A stretch of DNA of 64,000 nt from Calcarisporiella thermophila CBS 279.70. Its lineage: Eukaryota; Calcarisporiellomycota. A program made the position numbers and the translations under genes. The stretch spans positions 437,140-501,139 of the forward strand of contig NW_027192204.1 in assembly GCF_041956535.1 (NCBI RefSeq), given 5' to 3'. Shown in pieces: positions 57,118 to 64,000 of the stretch; within the stretch, counting starts at the first letter, position 1, and every line of letters begins with the position of its first letter. The notes under the pieces were generated by a model. It made no database searches, was not told the DNA's origin, and saw only the letters and a list, made by a program, of their open reading frames with translations.

Positions 57118-58137
57118 TGAATTTTTTTTTTCTGCTCTCTAAATGCAAAGGAAAGAGCTTCAAGCTGTTAATGTGGGAAAATTTCCGGTTTCATTTTTTC
57201 CAGTGAGCAACGTGACCGGAGCCGAGAAATAGGAGTAAGAATAGACCCAGTGAGGGAGGGGAGAGACTGAATTTATTAATACATGAATGTCAACATCCAT
57301 ATACTATGCACGCACAAACAAATTTTTCGCCTTGGACATGCCAGCGTTTACATCAGGTATAAAGAAAGAAACTATGAAGCGGTCGTGGAGAGATGGACCA
57401 GCCATGGTGAAGGAATGGAAGGAGCTTGGAATGCAGGCCGCCCACTAGGGGACGACGGGAGTCTCGCATTGATGGCAGAGGAAGTCGTTCCACGACTGGA
57501 ATGTTCTGCCGCACACTTTGCATGAGTTCGGATTCATGATGGGGATGGGCTCGGAGAAAAAGATGAAAGAGACTAGAGAAAGGTGGACAGGAGTGTGGAT
57601 GAATTTATCAACAAATACGATCACCAATTAATTTCCATGAATGATATATTAAAAAGGTTAGCCCAAGACTAGGTTAAACAAGTACCAGGCCGGCCTGCAA
57701 TTCGGCAAATCAAATCCTATCTCTGCGGGGGCCGCCTTTCTCTTCCCTCCGCGAAACCTCAGCAGGAGGAGAGCCTGGCTCCTGCCCTGGCCGGACGCAC
57801 CCACTTGGTGAGCAAACTCTACATCTAACCGTCAAAGCAAGCTTCCAAACGGTATTTGAAAACCGTCTTCTCTCCCCCTTTGTTTCCCCCCACCTGCATG
57901 ATGCATATGTGCATAATGCTGTCCCTCCCTCTTCTCCAACCTACACACATGACACTTTCCACTTGCCACCAAATAAGAGTGCAATGCATTCGGCTGATTT
58001 TATAAAACACCCTATCTCCATTCCTCTTCATCTTTAGTCTTCTCCTATTTCTCCCCCTAATTTTTTTTCCCCCTTTCTCTAATCTCCATATCCCCGTGGG
58101 TTAATTTCTTCACTCATCTGATCACCATTCCTCGCCA
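57118..58137. other. Intergenic between divergent genes
   Basis: Apart from the possible microprotein no gene is seen. The last 150 bp before 58138 are strongly pyrimidine-rich, as expected for the leader of the membrane-protein gene. Confidence 0.45.
57445..57537 (-). CDS. Possible 30-residue C4 microprotein
   Basis: Short frame from ATG 57537 to TAG 57445. It contains four cysteines in a C6-x2-C9-x11-C21-x2-C24 arrangement (CKVCGRTF, LCHQC), the spacing of a small zinc ribbon or knuckle. The rest is polar with a C-terminal TPVVP. It stands alone in a 1-kb intergenic region between the ALDH and membrane-protein starts. An upstream exon is possible. The Cys spacing is the only support, so this is tentative. 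Confidence 0.3.
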   Translation of the reverse strand: MNPNSCKVCGRTFQSWNDFLCHQCETPVVP

Positions 58138-59831
58138 ATGCTAGGCAAATTGCCCATCCTCTCCCTAAAGAGGCCTGAACTCTCCTCGTCATCCGATGCC
58201 ATACCGCTTCCCCAGGCTGCCTTTGGTCCTGGCGTCAGGCCGGAGGTTGACGAAAGCGATATTGTGCCGGATAGAGCCGTGGTTGTGAATGTCGATGGCC
58301 AGCCGCAAACGGGAAAGCTGCAGAGCGGATGGTTGAAGATGGAGGACGACATTCTGAAACCAAATCCTAAGCGTCCTCGGAGATGGTGGCAACCTCCAAG
58401 CGTGTTGGCTATTTTCTTCACCTTGTTTTCTCAGGTAAGCAGTGCTCCCCTTCCTCCTTCCCCCCTCTGCCACATCGACCTCGTCCAATTGCATCACCCA
58501 TCATTCTAACCTACTCATATCTTCTCTTTCTCCACCTCTCTCTCCATCCCTCATGGATCTCCTTGATTTCATAGGCATTCGCCTACGCCGTGGTATGGCC
58601 GGTGCTGAATATCCTGACTCCCGAAAAGTGGAAAGGCGCCATGCTTGACTCGTCGCTTTTCCTCGCGAGCTATTGGATCGGGTTCGTGGTGATGACACTG
58701 CTGGTGGACCCGCGCGTGTATGAGCGCAAGCGCTTCTCACTTTGGATCTCACATATCCTGATGGTCCTAGCCGGAGTCGGGTATGTGTACGGCTATTCCA
58801 AGGGCCAATGGGTGCTGCGCGGCCTTCGATTTGCACAGGGTATTAGTGCACGCCTCTCGCTGGGCATGGAGCGTCGCCTGGACCGGGAGACCGAGCATCG
58901 GTTTGTCCTCCCCGCCATCATGGCTGCCGCCATTCTGCTGGGGCTGGCGTCGGGCGCGGCCGGTGGGGGCGCGGTGTACGAATTCGCCGGAGCAAGATTT
59001 GCCTTCTGGCCCGTGGTGGCAGTCTCGGGATTGGGGCTGGTGCTGGAGTTAGTCTGTGCCAGTGGGGCGCTCACCAAGCCTGCCGCCATCAGGGCAAGGT
59101 ACGGCCTTCCCGTGCTACGGTACGGGCGAGACCTGAAGAACTGGATCCAGACGGCGCAGAGCGCAAGCTTCTTCCTGTTGAGGAGCGTGTTTATGCCCTT
59201 CTACGTGGGACTGCGCGTTGGGGTCTTCGAGCTCCTCTTTCCCTGGGAGCTGCGCTCGTATTATCTGTGGACTAGCCCCGCTAGCGTAGGGCGCCTCTAC
59301 CTCTACCTTCCGCTGGCGGGGGCGGCCTTCTTTGTGCTGTCCTATGGCGCCACGTTCATCCAGGCGAAGCACATCTACCTCGTCCCGCTGATCATCGGCC
59401 AGCTCTCGTTCTTCTGGTTTTTGCTGCTGGCGCTCACGCGGGTGACCCTGTGGATGCCGCTGTTCTGCACGCTCTTCCTTCCCTTGGCGGTCTTTGTCTT
59501 CTTCTACCAGGAGCGGATCTCGGACGCCTTCATGGACATCCCGATCGCCCTGCGCCCCGTGAGCCTGGCCACCGCGCTGGGCTTCATCCTTGGCGAGTTT
59601 GTCGCCGGCGGGTGGATCCCGTTCGTTGCGTGGACGCAGACCTACGTTGGAAACGGGCTGCTCATCACTCATTTCATCACCGACGTGCTGGTGCTTGGCG
59701 GGGTGCTTGTGCTAGTATTTGTGCGCCGGGCAAAGCTGGAGCGGATAGTGTGGTTCTGGGTGACGTATCCCCTTTTAAGTGCTTTAGCCATCGCTACCTT
59801 AATCGTGTACAAAGTTAAATTTCGTTACTGA
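58138..59831 (+). CDS. Polytopic membrane protein, function unknown
   Basis: 517 aa from exons 58138-58434 and 58575-59831. A cytosolic-looking N-terminus of about 85 residues ends in basic residues (KPNPKRPRRWW). Around ten or more hydrophobic segments then alternate with short loops (for example LFLASYWIGFVVMTLLV, VLVLGGVLVLVFV). The protein ends VYKVKFRY. No transporter signature (MFS, ABC, SLC) was recognised, although the segment count would suit an MFS-like carrier. The adjacent POT transporter is on the same strand but 1.7 kb away. Confidence 0.75.
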
Positions 59832-61494
59832 ATGGTTGCGCTGAGTGACGCCGGGCGTTTATTGACTGCTATGACATAATAGTAATGTAAAGATGTTATT
59901 TATGGAAGCCTTATAGTAATAAAATCAATTTGGATCACGAGGAGAGCTGTAAAAGGTTCCCACCCCCCCTTCCTCTCCCAGTAAACAGAATTTTTCATTC
60001 ACCGACGAGATCTGGCCATGCGGCATTATTTTTTCAGCTCAGCAGATGAACTCCAACAGCATCCCTCGGGCGATGCTCTCGGCCCCTTCCCCCCCCCCTC
60101 CTCCCAGCCCAGAAAGTCTAAACTAAGCTTCAAACTCATCTTACAATGCAATCCTTGCTGAGCTGAACCTGGCGGTTATCTGTATAATAGAAGAGAGCTT
60201 TGTCCCACGTGCCGGATCGATAAAATCGGAGTGGTCTTCGCCATCTGACGCCATTCCATATTGACAGTAGAGTGACACATGGTAATTGAGTCCGAATAGG
60301 GGGTACGTTAGAATGTCCCTTTGTCATCCACAATGTCCTTGGTAAGTTGGGGTGACCCTCCTCTCCCCGCTGGCACACAAGATATTCATGAGCTCGGGTA
60401 TGCCATGGAGTTACTATTTTACGCGAGTCGATGAGGCTGAATCAGCTGCCTATATCCTTCGGTTGGGTAACGCGTCTAAATGGAGAAGATGAGGCCCCTC
60501 CCGTTTTGGGACTAGGCATCAGATCCTAGCGATGGCCCTCTCCGGATGAAAACATCCATGGACGGGGCGGATCTAAGACGGGAGGCAGAATGTCGTCACA
60601 CCGGCCGGCGGTGCCGGCAGCAGAACGAGCATTGTTTGAAGTAGTAGAGGCTGAGGCATAAGCTTGCTGTATTTCAGGGTGTGCCTTCTCCCTGCGAATA
60701 AGCTCGGTTCACACGGCAACTCCAGAAGACGCTTTTAATAACGCTTACGCGCAGCGCTGTGGTTTCCAAAGCTGTCCTCGTCGCTGGCCTCGATGCTAGC
60801 CGGAGACATGGCTCCACCGTAAACCACGACATGTCACATGCCTCAACTCGGAGATGGATGGCCATGGCAGCAGGAGCTCCTCTCCCGTAAACAGACGAGG
60901 ATGCCTCACGCTGCCTGAGCGTGCACCGTAAGAATTAGCCCGCCTCGGAGACTTTCCCTAAATTTGCCGTGCCAAGGTGTTACCAAACACCTCATCCTAA
61001 CCCCTCCTCCGCAGCAACGAATGCGAGTTCTCGTCGGAGCGGGAAGCGGTGGGGGCGAGCAGCTAAGGAGACACGCGCAGCCAAAGCTGAAAAGGCCCCT
61101 TTAATGGCTCGGCGGAGCATGGGAGTCCCGTGCGGTTTGGTGTCTTGGCCGGCCGCCATGTGGTAGCCGTCGAGGATTCAAAATGGGCCCTCTGGATTGG
61201 CGGAGGCCCGAGCCGATTTCGGGGAGATTTGGCACACCGAGCTCGGGTATTTGTTTACTCCTGAAGACCTTGGTGCTATTTCAGGATCCCTCCCCCAAGA
61301 ATGGTTTGGGCAAAAAGGAGGGACTTCTTCGGTTAATCCTTTCTGGTTCAAGAAGAAGGGCGTCTTATTTAACAGCAAGTTCCGCTCGGCTCTGCCTTTT
61401 TTCGCTTTAGTCTTTTTCCCCTTCCTCCCCTCCCTCCCCTCTCCACGCTGTCAGCGGGCTCTCTATTTCTGTGCACCTTTCCGACATAAGATAG
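59832..61494. other. Gene-poor region upstream of the POT transporter
   Basis: 1.66 kb without a recognisable gene. An open frame at 61197-61781 overlaps the transporter start in another frame and has no family features. The final 100 bp are pyrimidine-rich. Confidence 0.5.
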
Positions 61495-63772
61495 ATGGAG
61501 GAGACGAAACAAGCAAGAGACGACTCGAAAAGCCCCGTCGAGCGCTCACAGAACGGCGGCGCGACCGAGAAGCTCGCGTTTCCTGGCGACGTGGAGCACG
61601 TCGAGCTGTCCGAGAAGCAGATCGAGGGGCGGTCCGAGAGACTCGCCGATTTATATCCAGACTACGAGAAGAAGGCGGGCCCCATCCCTTGGTCTGCCTT
61701 CGCCATCATCATCACGGAGCTCTGCGAGCGTTGCGCATACTATGGCGCATCGACGCTGTTCGTCTCCTTCATGCTGAATAACCTGAAGATCACCTCCGAT
61801 AAGGCCACCGCTATCAACCGTGGGTTCTCCTTTATCGCGTATTTGACCACCATCCTTGGCGCAGTGCTTGCCGACCAGTGGTTTGGCAAATTCCGCGTGG
61901 TTCTCTTCTTTTCCATTATGTATGTGATCGGGCTGGCTCTCCTCACGCTCTCCGCCGACCCCGACTTTTCCTTTGACACTCGCTTCCCGCTCTTCCTCGT
62001 CGCCATTTACCTCTTCATAGGCTTCGGAACCGGTGGAATCAAGTCCAACGTGTCCGTCTACGCCGCAGAGCAGGTTCCCAAGGACATCGTGAATCATGAG
62101 AAAAAGGTGATCTACACCCAGGAAATGACGGTGGAGCGCATCTACCGGTATTTCTACTGGTGCATCAACATTGGCGCGCTGTTTGGACAGTGTAAGTGGA
62201 CGCGGTCTTTCCGTCCTCTCCTTTTCCACCGAAAGATCCCCCCGTTTTAACCGTTCTTTTTAACCCGAACCAACAGTGGTGTGCCCCGTCATATCCCATA
62301 CTCAGGTAATCGATTGCAGGATGCAGGGTGGGCCAAGTTCCCAAGACTAACAACCTGAGTTTTATTTTGCGGCCACTGTATAGGGCGAAAAAGGCTTCGT
62401 ATACGCTTTCCTCATCCCTACTGTGTTTTTCGCCTTCGGAATTGTCGCATTTGTGTCGGGCAAATCAAGATACATCGTAAGTACCCAGAGCTTCGGAAGG
62501 ATGTATGCTCCGCTTTGATAGAGGCTGACGCCTCTGCCTCTCTAGAACGCCCCACAGTACGGGTCCCCTCTAGGAAAGGCATTCCGATGCATTCGGTATG
62601 CCGTCTCCCACCGATTCAAAAAAAAGGCTGGCGATGAAAGTGCACGTCCCGAGCCCAATATCAAGCGTGAGCATTGGCTGGACTATGCTAAATCGGACGT
62701 GGAAGGAGAGCTAGAATGGAACAACCAGTATGTCGAAGATATGAAGCGGACCATTAAAGGTAGCCCCCACATCTCCCCCTCGCTTTAGTGTCATTCATCA
62801 GAATGCTAATGAATCTGAATGAAGCTTGCAAGGTGTTCCTGTTTTTCATTATCTACTATGTCCTCTATTACAACGTAAGCTAGTTGGCTTTGAATTAGTT
62901 CGATGCATGCCTGATCCTTAACTTTTTTTTTTCATCTCCCATAGATGTTTGACGCTGTGAGTATTCCCCCCAGCTAACTTGCTTATCTATCATCCCCCTT
63001 CTCCCCTCCACTCACTCCTTATCTGCCACGTTGATTAGTTCGTTACCATCGGAACCCACATGCAGAGGCCATCGTGGTTTGGGCCGGAGCAAATGAACGT
63101 GGTGGACAGTCTTGTCATTGTCGTGTTGATGCCCTTCTTTGATCTCTGGATCTATCCTTTCCTACGCAAAACATTTGGTTGGAAACTGGGCCCTATCCTT
63201 CGCTGCACCCTCGGCTTCGCGGTTATGACCTTGGCATTCATCTATCGTAAATGCGACTCATTCCCATGTTTGTTTATTTCGCATCTCCTAACCTCATGGT
63301 GGTTATGCTCTCTTCCCTATTAGTAACGATTTGGCAAAAGGTCTTGTACAGCACTGGCCCCTACTATGATTTCATGTCTATCGCGGATCCGCATGCTCGT
63401 GACCAGGCGGTGAACAACCTACCGGTCTGGGTTTTGGTGGTCGTGTACGCCCTGGTCGCGTTGAGCGAGATCTTCGCATCCTGTACCGGGCTCGAGCTTG
63501 CATACCGTGCCGCATCGGAAGAATTGAAGTAAGTCCTTGTTTCCGCCATAAGCAGCAAAAAAAACATATGCTAATTGTAACATGTCAGGTCGGTCGTGAT
63601 GTCCATCTTCCTCTTCATGAGCGCCCTGAGTAGTCTGATCGGCATGATCTTGGCCAACTGGACCCGCGATCCCGACTATCTCGGGTTGTTTATCTTCGAG
63701 ACCGCGGCCGTAGGGGTCACCACGATCGTATTTTATGTATTTTTCCGAAAATATGACGACGACTATGACTAG
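61495..63772 (+). CDS. POT/PTR2 proton-coupled peptide transporter
   Basis: Di- and tripeptide/H+ symporter of the plasma membrane, 563 aa. Nine exons: 61495-62191, 62277-62305, 62384-62476, 62546-62759, 62825-62874, 62945-62956, 63039-63246, 63324-63528 and 63589-63772. The proton-coupling ExxER motif is ELCER (75-79), followed by CAYYG. The PTR2 signature is FGTGGIKSNVSVYAAEQ. ACKVFLFFIIYYVLYYN joined to MFDAF and VTIGTHMQRP gives the usual mid-protein segment, and YSTGPYYD lies in the last third. The 12-nt exon 6 encodes just MFDA. Exon 5 uses a GAAG acceptor. The tail ends in acidic YDDDYD. A poly(A) signal is at 63903. Confidence 0.92.
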
Positions 63773-63902
63773 TTATTCTATACTTGTGTCGGGAGAGGAG
63801 GGGGAGCTCTCCCTTTTAATTCGTTATATAATTGACCCTCCCCCCTCCTCTCTGCCTTATTTAATTTCCTTTTAATTCTCTTTTAACTGTACCATTACGG
63901 TA

Positions 63903-63908
63903 AATAAA
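63903..63908 (+). terminator. Poly(A) signal AATAAA for the POT transporter
   Basis: AATAAA 131 bp past the stop codon; nothing else is recognised between 63773 and the end of the window. Confidence 0.45.
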
Positions 63909-64000
63909 AATAGTCGAATTGGCTTGATGCTAAAATCCATAGGTAGAGTGAGGAGAGGAAGTCTTGCGCTAGGGCTCGTGTGAAAGTTGTGTGCAAAGAG

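Noticed and set aside
61197-61781. 194-codon frame overlapping the POT transporter start
   Set aside because: Runs through the pyrimidine-rich leader and in a different frame from the conserved transporter.
1-64000. Transposases, CRISPR arrays, biosynthetic cluster, viral remnants
   Set aside because: No reverse transcriptase, integrase or transposase motifs, no spaced direct repeats, and the lone P450 has no cluster partners.

Overview
The window is nuclear DNA from a fungus. The genes are dense, lie on both strands and are split by short GT-AG introns, mostly 50-110 bp. Fungal hallmarks are a Met30/sconB-type F-box WD protein, a Zn2Cys6 transcription factor, a Set2 methyltransferase with a WW domain, a Vhc1-type cation-chloride cotransporter and a Glc8/inhibitor-2. 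Ferritin, an EHD-like dynamin-family ATPase, a FAXDC2-like hydroxylase and an MKLP1-like kinesin-6 are not typical of yeasts and moulds. They point to an early-diverging, non-Dikarya lineage, which is an inference. Coordinates below are my own splice models; each summed to a whole number of codons with consistent intron phases.

1-16 kb: 3' part of AP-2 mu, ferritin, Met30-like F-box/WD40, TFIIH subunit Tfb4, SET2 (minus), a Cys-rich orphan gene followed by about 1.3 kb of decayed-looking sequence, a FAXDC2/Erg25-family hydroxylase (minus), and an EHD-like ATPase (minus).

16-31 kb: a microsomal P450 (minus), a gene-poor stretch, a gamma-glutamylcyclotransferase-like protein (minus) divergent from a kinesin-6, ATP synthase subunit e (minus), a second gene-poor stretch, a Zn2Cys6 factor, and a divergent Ser/Thr kinase (minus).

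31-45 kb: Rogdi/Rav2 (minus), protein phosphatase inhibitor-2 (minus), and a nine-repeat Myb protein (minus) sharing a 224-bp promoter with an MDC1/Mdb1-like FHA-BRCT protein. Then follow a small mitochondrial protein (minus) and an intronless F-box-like protein.

45-64 kb: Vhc1-like cotransporter, a RhoGEF (DH) protein with a repeated RGRSFSLL motif (minus), a 276-bp assembly gap between GA tracts, Nup53/Nup35 (minus) divergent from a LEA2-like membrane protein, an ALDH8-like aldehyde dehydrogenase (minus), a possible 30-residue C4 microprotein, a polytopic membrane protein, and a POT/PTR2 peptide transporter with a 12-nt microexon.

These are mostly unrelated housekeeping genes. I see no metabolic cluster, transposase, CRISPR array or convincing tRNA. 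Several share themes: membrane traffic (AP-2, EHD-like, RhoGEF, two PPPAY proteins), vacuolar ion and pH homeostasis (Vhc1, Rogdi), and chromatin or DNA response (Set2, MDC1-like, Tfb4).
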